Assembly: GCF_030053595.1 (NCBI RefSeq)
Contig: NZ_JASGBQ010000001.1
Location: 162,382-226,381 of the forward strand
Direction: 5' to 3'
Length of the DNA: 64,000 nt
From: Fusibacillus kribbianus
Lineage (GTDB): Bacteria; Bacillota; Clostridia; Lachnospirales; Lachnospiraceae
How positions within the stretch are numbered: position 1 is the stretch's first letter; each line of letters begins with the position of its first letter. The position numbers and the translations under genes are program-made. This document shows positions 19,372 to 27,874 of this stretch, piece after piece. The notes beneath the pieces are model-generated. The model saw only the letters and a program-made list of their open reading frames with translations. It was not told the origin of the DNA and did not search any database.

Positions 19372-20088
19372 TCAGGCCTTCGACCGTTTCAGGGCCTTCA
19401 GCATCTCTTTATCTTCGGCAGAGACCCGGTAAGATTCCCTGATCTTCTGAATGGCCTTATTCTGGGTCCAGTCCTCCAGGCCGCCGTTCTCTTCATTCCT
19501 CTTAAACAGCTCCAGGGTACGTTTCGGAAACTTTACATAACAGACCGAAAGTGCCCATGCCACAGCCATTTTCACGTAGTAACCCTCATGGCGGACCTGC
19601 CTTAAGATTTCCAGCACCCGGTCAATATAAGTTTTCGTGATAAAATAATCCATAAGAGCCACCACGGCAAACCGAAGCTCGTACTCCCTCCGGCTCTCCA
19701 GATATCCGCAGATATACGCAAAGCTCTCCTCCGGATATTTTCCCAGAAACTTAAGGGTGCTGGTCCCGCAGTCACAGACTGCCCAGCTGTTGATCCTGGG
19801 CACCCACGCATCCAGATGAAGGAACCGCTCCTCCAGAGGCATTTTCCCATAGCCAATGACCATTCCCTGAACCATCAGCTCTTCCTGATAAAGACTGCTC
19901 CCGTCCGCCTGTTCCATTTCCGAAAGGAATTCTTTCCCGCTGTCCTTTGCAAGCTTCTTCGCCAGTTCCCGGACCTTCGGGACACGCACGCCTATGGTTT
20001 CGCCGGTTCCCGGTATCAGGCTGTCATTGAAGGTCTTATATTTTTCCTCAGCCAGCAAAAAAAGCTGCTCTCTAAGCTCCTGAACCAT
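19372..20088 (-). CDS. DNA alkylation repair protein, AlkD-like
   Basis: 238 residues of HEAT-like helices. IPGTGETIGVRVPKVRELAKKLAK, LDAWVPRINSWAVCDCGT and YYVKMAVAWALSVCYVKFP are typical of the AlkC/AlkD group of DNA glycosylases, which excise positively charged alkylated bases. In AlkD a tryptophan and aspartate line the site; the matching NSWAVCD segment is present. The ATG has GGGGAGAGGA upstream. It sits 14 bases after the leucine-rich-repeat gene, in the long mntP-lar run. Confidence 0.85.
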   Translation of the reverse strand: MVQELREQLFLLAEEKYKTFNDSLIPGTGETIGVRVPKVRELAKKLAKDSGKEFLSEMEQADGSSLYQEELMVQGMVIGYGKMPLEERFLHLDAWVPRINSWAVCDCGTSTLKFLGKYPEESFAYICGYLESRREYELRFAVVALMDYFITKTYIDRVLEILRQVRHEGYYVKMAVAWALSVCYVKFPKRTLELFKRNEENGGLEDWTQNKAIQKIRESYRVSAEDKEMLKALKRSKA

Positions 20089-20102
20089 AAAGTCCTCTCC
20101 CC

Positions 20103-21242
20103 TTACAGATCAAATGTTTTTTTCTTTTTCCCTCCGCCGGCTTTTCTGTGGCGGTAATCCATGAGGCAGCCGACCATCTCGGTGCGTCCCATACGTCCGG
20201 CCATTTCCAGAAGGACCTCCAGCGCCTGTCTCGGCTGTCCGACTCCCGCCTCCAACTGTTCTTCCTCCGGAGCTTCCGTCTCTCCCAGAACGCTTTCTCC
20301 AAGAGAAGCCATGTAAAAATCTCCGGCCCCGTCGGCCACTTCCTTCCTTGTCTCCGTATAACCAGCCGATTTATCGGACAGTTTTTCCATACCGTCGAAG
20401 CCTCCCGCCTCCGCGATCAGACGAACTGCCTCCACGTCATCCCGTTCAAGAAAATATTCGCCGGCCTCTTTCACATGGGCGCTGAACCAGTTGAGATAAC
20501 CGGTCCTGGCTTCCCCGGACAGCTCGTCCGGATATTTCAGCCGCAAATAAGCAAGTTCTGCCAGCACCTGGGCCGGTTCCTGACTCTCCGCCAGTCGGAA
20601 AAGCTCATCGTAATCCCGATAGGCAATGGTTCCGCTCCGGAAGCATTGGCGGTACCGGTAGCCCGTCCCCTGAAAATGAAGCTCCAGGATCCGGGCGGGA
20701 ATGTTTTCCACCGACGCCTCGTAGTATTCGGGCACGACCAGCTCCCGCACCTTCGTCCCGCATACCATCCGTACCTCCAGGGCGTAGCGAAGCTCGGAAA
20801 GCATCTGATACAGGCTGCTGCTTCCCGTCCCGCTCTCCAGGATCTCCAGTTTTCTGACTCCGCTGCAGCCCATAAACGCACCACTCCCGATCCGTTTCAG
20901 CCGATCCGTAAACACGATTTTTTCCAGATTTCCACAGCCATAAAAACCGTAATCTCCAATGACAGTCACAGAGGCAGGCAGGCGTATCTCCTTCAGGCGG
21001 CTGCCGTTCATAGATTCCGCCGTTTCTTCAAAGAGACTCTGCCCGGTCACATGGTGTCTCACCTGGTCCGGCTCCACCTGAAACCGACGCGGAAGCCGGG
21101 CCGCGGAAAAGGCGTAGGGCCCGATCTCCGTCACCGGACAGCCGTCGATCTCCTCCGGCACCGCAGGCCTTCCATCGTTTCCGCACATTCTCAAAATCCG
21201 AATCCCCTTTTCTGTTTTTATATAATCCCAAACCGTTTTCAT
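20103..21242 (-). CDS. Leucine-rich repeat protein, BspA-type, unknown role
   Basis: 379 residues with no signal peptide. BspA-type LRR_5 repeats are visible: VPEEIDGCPVTEIGPYAFS (~28-46), LPASVTVIGDYGFYGCGNLEKIVF and RLKRIGSGAFMGCSGVRKLEI (~85-135). The C-terminal half is helical and holds residues resembling short HEAT-like units. It lies 15 bases after mntP and 14 before the AlkD-like gene, so it is in their operon. Probably a cytoplasmic binding protein; no specific function can be given. Confidence 0.7.
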   Translation of the reverse strand: MKTVWDYIKTEKGIRILRMCGNDGRPAVPEEIDGCPVTEIGPYAFSAARLPRRFQVEPDQVRHHVTGQSLFEETAESMNGSRLKEIRLPASVTVIGDYGFYGCGNLEKIVFTDRLKRIGSGAFMGCSGVRKLEILESGTGSSSLYQMLSELRYALEVRMVCGTKVRELVVPEYYEASVENIPARILELHFQGTGYRYRQCFRSGTIAYRDYDELFRLAESQEPAQVLAELAYLRLKYPDELSGEARTGYLNWFSAHVKEAGEYFLERDDVEAVRLIAEAGGFDGMEKLSDKSAGYTETRKEVADGAGDFYMASLGESVLGETEAPEEEQLEAGVGQPRQALEVLLEMAGRMGRTEMVGCLMDYRHRKAGGGKKKKTFDL

Positions 21243-21257
21243 TGTTTTTTGTTTCCT

Positions 21258-21818
21258 CTATCCCAGAATTCCCAGATGCTCCAGCAGGATTTTAACTCCC
21301 ATTAAAACAAGGATAATTCCTCCTGCCAGTTCCGCCTTCGACTTATATCTGCTTCCAAATACATTTCCCACACGGACACCGACTGCCGACAGAACAAAGG
21401 TCGTCACGCCGATCAGAGAAACTGCCGGCAGGATCTGCACATTCAGGAAGGCAAAGGTAACTCCCACGGCCAGTGCATCGATGCTTGTGGCCACCGCCAG
21501 AATCAGCATGGTCTTCACATCAAAGGAGCTGTCCGCATCCTCCTCATCCGAGAAGGCTTCCTTGATCATATTGATCCCGATGAAGGCCAACAGAACAAAG
21601 GCGATCCAATGATCGATGCTGGTAATCTTATCCCGGAAGCCGGTTCCCAAAAGATATCCCACCAGAGGCATCAACATCTGGAAGCCGCCGAAATAAAGTC
21701 CCGCCAGTCCCGCATTTTTCCAGCTCATTTTCTTCATGGCAAGCCCTTTGCAGATCGACACCGCAAAAGCATCCATAGACAGTCCGACTGCAATTACGAA
21801 CAATTCCCAAACCGCCAT
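21258..21818 (-). CDS. mntP: Manganese efflux pump MntP
   Basis: 186 residues, six predicted membrane segments in two homologous halves with the conserved [13 protein letters not shown] near residue 14 and [14 protein letters not shown] near 110. Exports Mn2+ from the cytoplasm. A manganese riboswitch stands directly upstream, which fits. It is the first gene of a closely packed minus-strand series running to 10715. Confidence 0.95.
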   Translation of the reverse strand: MAVWELFVIAVGLSMDAFAVSICKGLAMKKMSWKNAGLAGLYFGGFQMLMPLVGYLLGTGFRDKITSIDHWIAFVLLAFIGINMIKEAFSDEEDADSSFDVKTMLILAVATSIDALAVGVTFAFLNVQILPAVSLIGVTTFVLSAVGVRVGNVFGSRYKSKAELAGGIILVLMGVKILLEHLGILG

Positions 21819-21865
21819 AATCCTTACTCTCCTTTTCTTCCGCCGGCATATGCTTTATCATATGT

Positions 21866-21904
21866 AAAAAAAAGACCTATCTGCACCAGAAGTACAGATA
21901 AGTC
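21866..21904 (-). terminator. Expression-platform terminator of the Mn riboswitch
   Basis: On the minus strand GACTTATCTG (21895-21904) pairs with CAGATAGGTC and is followed by eight T. Its left arm contains the CTTATCT that also closes helix P1 of the aptamer, so the two folds exclude each other. Confidence 0.85.
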
Positions 21905-21996
21905 TCATTATTTAAAACAAAGCCAGATTGCCGCAAATCACGTTCATCAGTATGTTGACTTCGCTACACCGTCCGGTGCCAACTACTCCCTTATCT
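21896..21996 (-). promoter_or_regulatory. yybP-ykoY manganese riboswitch
   Basis: Minus-strand leader of mntP. P1 is AGATAAG (21990-21996) with CTTATCT (21896-21902). Directly after the 5' arm comes GGGAGTAG, the conserved first-loop sequence of yybP-ykoY aptamers; AGTCAACATACTG and the closing GAGAC next to P1 also fit the family. Bound Mn2+ should hold P1, free the T-run hairpin from forming and turn mntP on. The transcript begins almost exactly at P1, given the promoter at 22003-22032. Confidence 0.9.
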
Positions 21997-22002
21997 CAGT
22001 GT

Positions 22003-22032
22003 ATTATAACTGGGAGAGGAGCCATTTGTCAA
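22003..22032 (-). promoter_or_regulatory. Promoter of the mntP operon
   Basis: TTGACA (22027-22032), 18-base spacer, TATAAT (22003-22008), both hexamers perfect, on the minus strand. Expected start near 21996, the first base of riboswitch helix P1. Confidence 0.85.
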
Positions 22033-22127
22033 CGTACTTTTACAGCATATCCCACCTCCCATTCTTTACTTCTGCCCCGCCCCGTGTTACTCTTAAAATA
22101 AAGAATTTGTAAACGGAGGTAACCACC

Positions 22128-22766
22128 ATGAAAACTCTCCTGGTAAACGGCAGCCCTCACGAAAAGGGCTGCACCTACACTGCCTTAAACGCTGTCGCTG
22201 AGGCTTTGCAGGAAAACGGTATCGAAGCCGACTTTTTCCATATCGGACATAAGCCTCTGTCCGGCTGCATTGCCTGCAAGACCTGCGTCTCAACCGGCCG
22301 GTGCGCCATCGATGACAAGGTCAATGAGTTTCTGAGCCTGGCCGGGGAATATGACGGCTTCGTCTTCGGCACGCCTGTCCACTGGGCTGGCGCCTCCGGC
22401 GCGCTGACCTCCTTTTTGGACCGGGTTTTTTATGCCGATTTCTGCGGCAATGGAGGAAAGCGGTTTTATTTAAAGCCGGCTGCAGCCGTCATGTCCGCCC
22501 GCCGTGCCGGCACCACAGCCACCTGGGATCAGGTGAACAAGTACTTCGGCCTTCTCCAGATGCCCATCATCAACTCCCGTTACTGGGGGATGGTCCACGG
22601 CTCCAAACCGGAGGATGTGAAGAAGGACCTGGAGGGCATGCAGGTCATGCGGGTCCTCGGCCGCAACATGGCCTATTTTCTCAAATGCCAGGAGGCAGGA
22701 AAAAAGGCAGGCGTTCCGCTGCCGGAAACCGAGCCTGCCATTTTCACCAACTTTATCCGCGATTAA
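22128..22766 (+). CDS. Flavodoxin family / NADPH-dependent FMN reductase
   Basis: 212 residues starting LLVNGSPHEKGCTYTAL, the FMN phosphate loop of flavodoxin-like reductases. SGCIACKTCVSTGRC near residue 45 holds three or four cysteines as in iron-sulfur flavoproteins, so an Fe-S centre is possible. FGTPVHWAGASGALTSFLDR near 84 binds the isoalloxazine ring. GGAGGTAACCACC precedes the ATG. It is divergent from mntP; its last four bases overlap the convergent DUF134 gene. The electron acceptor is unknown. Confidence 0.88.
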   Translation: MKTLLVNGSPHEKGCTYTALNAVAEALQENGIEADFFHIGHKPLSGCIACKTCVSTGRCAIDDKVNEFLSLAGEYDGFVFGTPVHWAGASGALTSFLDRVFYADFCGNGGKRFYLKPAAAVMSARRAGTTATWDQVNKYFGLLQMPIINSRYWGMVHGSKPEDVKKDLEGMQVMRVLGRNMAYFLKCQEAGKKAGVPLPETEPAIFTNFIRD

Positions 22767-23536
22767 TGATTCCCGCAGCCATGATGGCCATGTTCTCCAT
22801 GACCATGGCCGTCGTGACCGTGGCCGCCGCAGCTGTGCTCTCCATGGCCGTGACCGCCGCAGACATGGCCTGCCCCGTGATGATTGCACATGGCATCGGG
22901 ATCATAGTTCAGGGAACCCGCAAGGAAGGACTCCACCTGCACATCTGCATCTCCCGCTGCTCCGGGGAACAGACGGATCCCCGCCTCTGCCAGTGCATTT
23001 CTGGCACCGCCGCCAATATTTCCGCAGATCAGGATCTCCACGCCCCGCTCCTTCAAAAATCCGGCCAGTGCTCCATGACCGGTACCATTGGTATCCACGA
23101 TCTCAGAGGATACGATCTTTCCATTTTCTGCCTCATAGATCTTAAACTGTTCCGTATGGCCAAAATGTCCGAAAATCTGGCCATTTGAATAAGTAACTGC
23201 AATTTTCATGGTTTTTTCCCCTATAAACCTTCCCACCTCCGGCTCCGCCAGACGATAGCTTCCGCCCTCGATCCTGAGAGCCGCACCTTCCACCAGAAAT
23301 CTGGCCATCTTCTTCCTCGCCTCCGCGTAAAGAGCCTGCACCGTAGCACGGCCCACATCCATACGCAGCGCGCATTCCTCCTGAGTCAGGCCTTCATAAT
23401 CCAAAAGCCGGATCACTTCATACTCTTCCACATTCAGAATGATCCTGCTCCCGTCCGCATCCGGTTTTCCCTTCGGCTCAAAGCTCAGAAAACGTGGCAT
23501 CCTGCTGATGCATTTGCATTTGTTCGGTCTCGGCAT
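22763..23536 (-). CDS. DUF134 regulator fused to a NifX/NifB-type metal-cluster-binding domain
   Basis: 257 residues. The first ~110 form a DUF134 domain (MPRPNKCKCI...FEPKG) with a sigma-like helix-turn-helix, EECALRMDVGRATVQALYAEARKK. Residues about 110-215 form a dinitrogenase iron-molybdenum cofactor-binding domain (KIAVTYSNGQIFGHFGHTEQFKIYE, ICGNIGGGARNAL). The tail is a His/Gly-rich metal-binding stretch with several Cys. These parts are often separate genes. The large palindrome over its own promoter suggests autoregulation in response to a metal or cluster (inference). Confidence 0.88.
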   Translation of the reverse strand: MPRPNKCKCISRMPRFLSFEPKGKPDADGSRIILNVEEYEVIRLLDYEGLTQEECALRMDVGRATVQALYAEARKKMARFLVEGAALRIEGGSYRLAEPEVGRFIGEKTMKIAVTYSNGQIFGHFGHTEQFKIYEAENGKIVSSEIVDTNGTGHGALAGFLKERGVEILICGNIGGGARNALAEAGIRLFPGAAGDADVQVESFLAGSLNYDPDAMCNHHGAGHVCGGHGHGEHSCGGHGHDGHGHGEHGHHGCGNH

Positions 23537-23556
23537 GAGAAAGCTTCCTTTCTTTT

Positions 23557-23612
23557 ATTATTGTCATATGCTAATAAATATTCTACGCTCATTATAAGCA
23601 TATGTCAATAAT
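23557..23612 (-). promoter_or_regulatory. Promoter and palindromic operator of the DUF134-NifX gene
   Basis: Two 15-base arms, 23557-23571 and 23598-23612, match as an inverted repeat at 14 of 15 positions with 26 bases between. On the minus strand TTGACA (23603-23608) lies in the outer arm and TAGAAT (23580-23585) between the arms, 17 bases apart. A protein bound to both arms would cover the promoter. Confidence 0.75.
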
Positions 23613-23620
23613 ATTTTTCT

Positions 23621-24877
23621 CTAATCCCGGATCTCCTGCACACTTTTGACAATAGTATGGCGAATGGGTATCCACGTCACCTTCTTAAAAAGCGCCGCCA
23701 CGGCAATGGGAATATAGGTAAATATAAAAATCGGAAACGTAAACAGATAACGAACCTTCTGCCCCGCCGTACAGTGGATCTGCTTCCATTCCGTAATGGT
23801 CGTGACCAGCCCAAAGAAGAACAGGGACAGATAGATTCCGATCAGATTTCCGAAAATGGCCTCCAGCGTCACCTTCGTCCACATCAGATGTCCGGTCAAA
23901 AGCCCTGCCACAGCAAAACTCCCATTGCACACCAAGGCCGTTATAGTCAGAAGAGTGGCCGGCGCGATCGTCATCATCATATCATAGCAGGGAAAGCTGT
24001 GTTTCTTCACGACTCCCCGCATAAGCTCCCCGCCATACCTTGCGAAGACCTGATAAAAGCCTTTGGTCCACCGGAGCCTCTGATACCAGGACTCTCGAAA
24101 GCTCACCGGCTGCTCGTCGTAAAGGACCGCCTTTTCGCAGTAGCCGATGGTCTTTCCCTGAATGACATTGTCCGCCGAAAACTCGATATCCTCCGTGAGA
24201 AGATGATGCTTCCAGCCATTATTCGCCTTCACGATCTCCTTCGCCATCAGAAACCCGGTTCCGGAAATAGCACAACTGGTGCCGCACTGCATTCTGGCCC
24301 CATTGAGATACTGGGATTCCCGCAAAAACCAGAGGGCATAGCCGGCAGAGATCCAGTTGGAGCCATAATTTTTCGAATTCCTGTAGCTGGTCACAATGGG
24401 ATAACCGTTGGAAAAGACCTTATTCATCTCCCTCACATAGTTTTCATCGAGCACATTGTCCGCGTCAAAGACCAGATAACCGTCATAGGTATCCAACCCC
24501 ACCAGGGTCTCGATCTGGGAGAAGAGCCAATTAAGGGCGTACCCTTTTCCCACCTTCACCCGGTCAAACCGTTCAAAAACAATTGCCCTGTGATTTCTCG
24601 CCACCTGAGCCGTATTATCGGTGCAATTATCCGCCACCACATAAATGTCCAGCAAATCAGACGGATAATTCTGCCTGTGCAGACTCTCCAGAAGTTCACC
24701 TATGACTGCACTCTCATTGCGTGCTGAGATCACCACCGCATATTTACAGAGCCTTTTGGCCCGAAACGTTCTCTTTCGTGAAAACCACCGAATAAACACA
24801 TAGACAACCTGATAAAAGTAAAGAATACCGAACAGTGCCAGTATCAGAAAATTAAAGCTGCGAATCAATATAAGCAT
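23621..24877 (-). CDS. Membrane glycosyltransferase, family 2 (processive type)
   Basis: 418 residues. An N-terminal membrane segment (about 5-30) precedes a GT-A domain with VVISARNESAVIGELLESL, VVADNCTDNTAQ, the metal-binding DADN near 139, the TEDIEF acid-base site near 230 and the QRLRW processivity motif near 266. Three or four hydrophobic segments fill 300-400. This set occurs in synthases of beta-linked polysaccharides (cellulose, poly-GlcNAc, hyaluronan); the sugar is unknown. AAAGGA lies before the ATG. It stands as a single gene. Confidence 0.88.
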   Translation of the reverse strand: MLILIRSFNFLILALFGILYFYQVVYVFIRWFSRKRTFRAKRLCKYAVVISARNESAVIGELLESLHRQNYPSDLLDIYVVADNCTDNTAQVARNHRAIVFERFDRVKVGKGYALNWLFSQIETLVGLDTYDGYLVFDADNVLDENYVREMNKVFSNGYPIVTSYRNSKNYGSNWISAGYALWFLRESQYLNGARMQCGTSCAISGTGFLMAKEIVKANNGWKHHLLTEDIEFSADNVIQGKTIGYCEKAVLYDEQPVSFRESWYQRLRWTKGFYQVFARYGGELMRGVVKKHSFPCYDMMMTIAPATLLTITALVCNGSFAVAGLLTGHLMWTKVTLEAIFGNLIGIYLSLFFFGLVTTITEWKQIHCTAGQKVRYLFTFPIFIFTYIPIAVAALFKKVTWIPIRHTIVKSVQEIRD

Positions 24878-25053
24878 ACGCTGTCAATTCCTTTCCTGTC
24901 ATCCAACCCCCCGTTGTTTTCATACACCGCTTCGCGTCCCCCTGTCATGCCTTTCCCAGTATACAAAAAAAATTATGTTCTTTATGTGTCCAAAGCCTTA
25001 AATCTTTCTTTAAATTTTCCATAGTTTCTTATGAACTTTCTATAGTTTTCCAT

Positions 25054-25105
25054 AAAATAAGGATTCCATACGCGATCTGTTCCAGACCGCACAGGAATCC
25101 TTATT
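25054..25105 (-). terminator. Terminator after the tyrosine phosphatase gene
   Basis: Arms at 25056-25067 and 25094-25105 pair over 12 bases and the loop holds a further short stem. On the minus strand a T-rich tract follows. The remaining bases of the 24878-25144 gap show no gene; a weak promoter for the glycosyltransferase may be in the AT-rich part near 24960-25020. Confidence 0.65.
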
Positions 25106-25144
25106 GTTCCGGCTTTCCCATCCACCGGTTCCTCATTCTCATTT

Positions 25145-25618
25145 TCATTTCTTCATGACATACTCCAGAAAGGCCTCACAGCCCTCCACGATGTCGTCAT
25201 AGGTCACGTCAAAGTTTCCCGTATACCACGGGTCGGCAATATCCCTGGGCCGCTTTCCGAAATCCAGAAGCCTCCACACCTTATGGGAGGTTCTCTCCTC
25301 CTCTTCCGGCTTCACACCGAGGATCCGATACATATTGGAGAGATTCCTCTGCTCCATCCCGATCAGATAATCGAAATGCTCATAATCCTTTTTCTCCATC
25401 CTCCTGGCCCGATGATTTCCAACCGGAATCCCACAGGCGTGAAGCTTGTTCCTGGTTCCGTAATGGACCGGATTCCCGATCTCCTCATAGCTGGTGGCTG
25501 CCGAATCGATTTCAAATAAATCGTCCAGGCCCTGGGTGTGGACCATGTGCTGGAAGACGTACTGGGCCATGGGGGAACGGCAGATGTTGCCGTGGCAGAT
25601 GAATAGTACGCGTATCAT
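25145..25618 (-). CDS. Low-molecular-weight protein-tyrosine-phosphatase
   Basis: 157 residues. The catalytic loop ICHGNICRSPMA (CX5R) is at residues 9-15 and the general-acid DPWYTGNFDVTYDDI near 128. In Firmicutes such enzymes often control tyrosine kinases of polysaccharide synthesis, and a polysaccharide-type glycosyltransferase is the next gene downstream. TAGGAG lies upstream of the ATG. The prophage begins only a few tens of bases upstream of this start, so the promoter could be altered by the insertion. Confidence 0.92.
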   Translation of the reverse strand: MIRVLFICHGNICRSPMAQYVFQHMVHTQGLDDLFEIDSAATSYEEIGNPVHYGTRNKLHACGIPVGNHRARRMEKKDYEHFDYLIGMEQRNLSNMYRILGVKPEEEERTSHKVWRLLDFGKRPRDIADPWYTGNFDVTYDDIVEGCEAFLEYVMKK

Positions 25619-25646
25619 ATATTTTTTACTCCTAACTTAACTCGGA

Positions 25647-25741
25647 TTATCTCGGTTTTTCCTTATTTTTAGGGCATTTGCGCACTTTTTCAGTCTATCG
25701 ACCATTTTCCCATTTCTCGGCTTTTTTCGGCTTATCTCGGT
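25647..25741. repeat. Direct repeats near the prophage left end
   Basis: TTATCTCGGT occurs at 25647-25656 and 25732-25741, with more TCGG-containing words between, in the 261-base AT-rich stretch without genes next to the integrase. Repeats here are often integrase arm-binding sites; that role is inferred. Confidence 0.4.
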
Positions 25742-25879
25742 ATGTTTATTCCATCAAATGGTCTAAAAATTGGTCTAAATTGGACTGTTTTTTCAAGTTT
25801 AGACCATCGGCTTTTTTGCTGATATTTGCCGTTCACCAATGGCTGATTTTTTATAAAAGCCATTGTATTCTCTGGTCTA

Positions 25880-27157
25880 TCAACCACTCTTACCAAGCTT
25901 AATCACCTGATGTGAATCTTCCTTCATACCAAGCTGCTTCAACTCTGCATCAGCCTCTGCCTGCTTCTTAGCAAGCTTCTCAACCTCTTCTCTCGCATCA
26001 TCCAGCTTAAGATGAGTATAGGTGTTGAGAGTGACGCTGATATCCGAATGCCCCATCAGATACTGAAGCACCTTAGGATTCATTCCGGACTTTGCCATAT
26101 TAGAGCAGTACGTGTGTCTGCATACATGAGGTGTAATCTTCGGAAGCTGAATGCGATAAATGCTGTTATACTTATCAACAGCGTGCTGGAAGTACTTCTC
26201 CCAGTGCATCGCCACCATCGGTTTCCCGTCCTTATCGAAGCAAAGGAATCCTGAGTAACCATCAATCATCGGCTCCACCTTAAGCTTAGGTCTTGCCTTG
26301 ATGATATTCTGAAAGCATTCATACACATCGTCCTGCATCGGAATGACTCTGGTACCGGCGTAGGTTTTCGTAGTATCGATGTAAACCAACGTCCCGGTCT
26401 TCTGAAGCTGATGGTCAATATTGATGGTTCTGTTCTCCATGTCCAGATCCTTCAGCGTCAAACCTGTAAACTCCGAAATACGCATCCCTGTCTTAAACAG
26501 AATGTACATACCGTCATAATACTTGCAGTAGTGCGCATCGTTTTTTATAAATTCGAGGAAAGTTCTTTCCTGTTTCCTTGTAATGGCCTCACGAGTGACT
26601 GCGTCATTTACCAGTACAGTAGCAAGCTGAAACTCAAAGGGATTCTTCCTTAATATATCGTCATCAACTGCCATCTGAAATGCAGGTCTCACAACACCTC
26701 TGATAGAATGAATTGCTGAGAAACTCTTTTTATCCTCCTGCTGTAATTTGATGAGCCATTCCTTCGCATCGGATAATCTGACCTTGTCGATTCTCGTTGC
26801 TCCGAATGGTTCCTTTTCCAGCAGATTGATTACAGTTCCGTAACCTGCTCTGGTTGTATGCTTAACTCCGGTCTTAGTTGCTATATACTTCTTCACAAGC
26901 TGAAGAACCGTCAAGCCGCCGCCATCAGGAACAATCATATCATCTAAATCCTTGTTGATTGCCTTCTCCTGATCTCTTAAAGGCGCATTATCTTTTTTGC
27001 CGGCTGGAATACTATCAGTAGCCACCAATCTCCAACTGTAAACTGTCTTGCGCTTACCATTGGCATCAATGTATCTATACTTATAGCGTCCATCCGCTTC
27101 CTGGCTCTCTCCTGTGCGAAGAATGCGATTCTTACTATCGCGTCTCTTTTCGCTCAT
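25880..27157 (-). CDS. int: Tyrosine recombinase / phage integrase, Tn916-like
   Basis: 425 residues. The start (SEKRRDSKNRILRTGESQEADGRYKYRYID) matches the arm-binding domain of Tn916 integrase. A SAM-like core-binding domain (about 85-190) is followed by the catalytic domain with Arg in TGMRISEFTGL, HVCRHTY, GHSD and the nucleophile Tyr in NTYTHL. Catalyses integration and, with excisionase, excision. AAAGGAG supports the ATG at 27157; 18 further codons in frame lack a ribosome site. It follows the excisionase gene by 141 bases. Confidence 0.95.
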   Translation of the reverse strand: MSEKRRDSKNRILRTGESQEADGRYKYRYIDANGKRKTVYSWRLVATDSIPAGKKDNAPLRDQEKAINKDLDDMIVPDGGGLTVLQLVKKYIATKTGVKHTTRAGYGTVINLLEKEPFGATRIDKVRLSDAKEWLIKLQQEDKKSFSAIHSIRGVVRPAFQMAVDDDILRKNPFEFQLATVLVNDAVTREAITRKQERTFLEFIKNDAHYCKYYDGMYILFKTGMRISEFTGLTLKDLDMENRTINIDHQLQKTGTLVYIDTTKTYAGTRVIPMQDDVYECFQNIIKARPKLKVEPMIDGYSGFLCFDKDGKPMVAMHWEKYFQHAVDKYNSIYRIQLPKITPHVCRHTYCSNMAKSGMNPKVLQYLMGHSDISVTLNTYTHLKLDDAREEVEKLAKKQAEADAELKQLGMKEDSHQVIKLGKSG

Positions 27158-27298
27158 TGAACATCGTCTCCTTTCGATTGAGGGAGCCATGCTATAATAT
27201 TTATTTAACATAGTCCATAGTATGTATCCGACTATGTATCAATATACTATCACATACACGGCTCCTTTTCCACAAGAAAATTGAAAAATTTTTATGAA

Positions 27299-27514
27299 CT
27301 AAATCACATTCATCTGACTGTCCATATACTTTTCAAATTGCTCACGCTTGATCAGTGCTCTGTTTCCGTTCCAGAGGATAAAATCCTCATCCGAATGCTC
27401 CTGAACAAACATCTTCAGTTTCTTGTAGCCAATCCCGAAATACTCCGATGCCTCATTCAATGTTAAAGTGTACTTTTGCCACCAGGGCAGTTCTCTTTTT
27501 TCGCTACCGTTCAT
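27299..27514 (-). CDS. xis: Excisionase (Tn916 Xis-like)
   Basis: 71 residues. WWQKYTLTLNEASEYFGIGYKKLKMFVQEH and the later WNGNRALIKREQFEKYM have the winged-helix form of Tn916-type excisionases, which bend DNA at the ends of the element and direct the integrase to excision. GGAGGG lies before the ATG. Upstream is one copy of the ACCGGA-N17-CGCTTAGGAAG motif, 19 bases from the start, so excision may be switched together with replication. Confidence 0.85.
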   Translation of the reverse strand: MNGSEKRELPWWQKYTLTLNEASEYFGIGYKKLKMFVQEHSDEDFILWNGNRALIKREQFEKYMDSQMNVI

Positions 27515-27533
27515 CTCAGGCCCTCCTCTCTAC

Positions 27534-27567
27534 CTTCCTAAGCGCCTTTTGACGAGATAATTCCGGT
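27534..27567 (-). promoter_or_regulatory. Bipartite motif, copy A (upstream of xis)
   Basis: Minus strand: ACCGGA, 17 bases, CGCTTAGGAAG. The same two blocks with exactly the same spacing occur at 59206-59239 and 59351-59384, each before an operon. No sigma-A hexamers are seen. Could be an operator pair, a promoter for a phage-specific factor, or a leader element. Confidence 0.65.
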
Positions 27568-27579
27568 AAAAGCCGAAAA

Positions 27580-27621
27580 AAGACAAAAAATAAGACCTGC
27601 AGGTATTTCTACCCACAGGTC
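27580..27621 (-). terminator. Terminator of the NERD operon
   Basis: Minus strand: GACCTG and GGTA pair with TACC and CAGGTC around a GAAA tetraloop (27594-27621), followed by a long T-rich tract. It closes the small-gene operon and lies just upstream of motif copy A. Confidence 0.8.
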
Positions 27622-27644
27622 AACTTGAATCAATAAATATCATC

Positions 27645-27848
27645 TCAATCTTCTTCAACTATCTCATACTCAGGATCTTCAAACTCATCCTCATCGTAAT
27701 CGTAGTCTCCCGGATTTGACCAATGCAATGTCTCAGCACCCGTTCTGCAGCAAGAACAAAGATACAAAGCGTAATCTTCAGCCTCTTCCTCAGTTGCAAA
27801 TACCTCGTCTTGTTCCTCACCATCAAAAATAATTTTGAATCTTGCCAT
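27645..27848 (-). CDS. Small acidic protein, unknown
   Basis: 67 residues, strongly acidic in its second half (about 17 Asp/Glu in the last 25). It has a CSCC cluster near residue 31. GGAGGACATTACG precedes the ATG at 27848; the frame extends 16 codons further with no ribosome site. Last gene of the NERD-led operon. Acidic small phage proteins can mimic DNA or bind host proteins, but nothing here shows that. Confidence 0.6.
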   Translation of the reverse strand: MARFKIIFDGEEQDEVFATEEEAEDYALYLCSCCRTGAETLHWSNPGDYDYDEDEFEDPEYEIVEED

Positions 27849-27874
27849 CGTAATGTCCTCCAATCTTTCTTCTA

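Noticed and set aside
20148..21305. 385-residue plus-strand frame
   Set aside because: Antisense to the leucine-rich-repeat gene, with no domain and no ribosome site.
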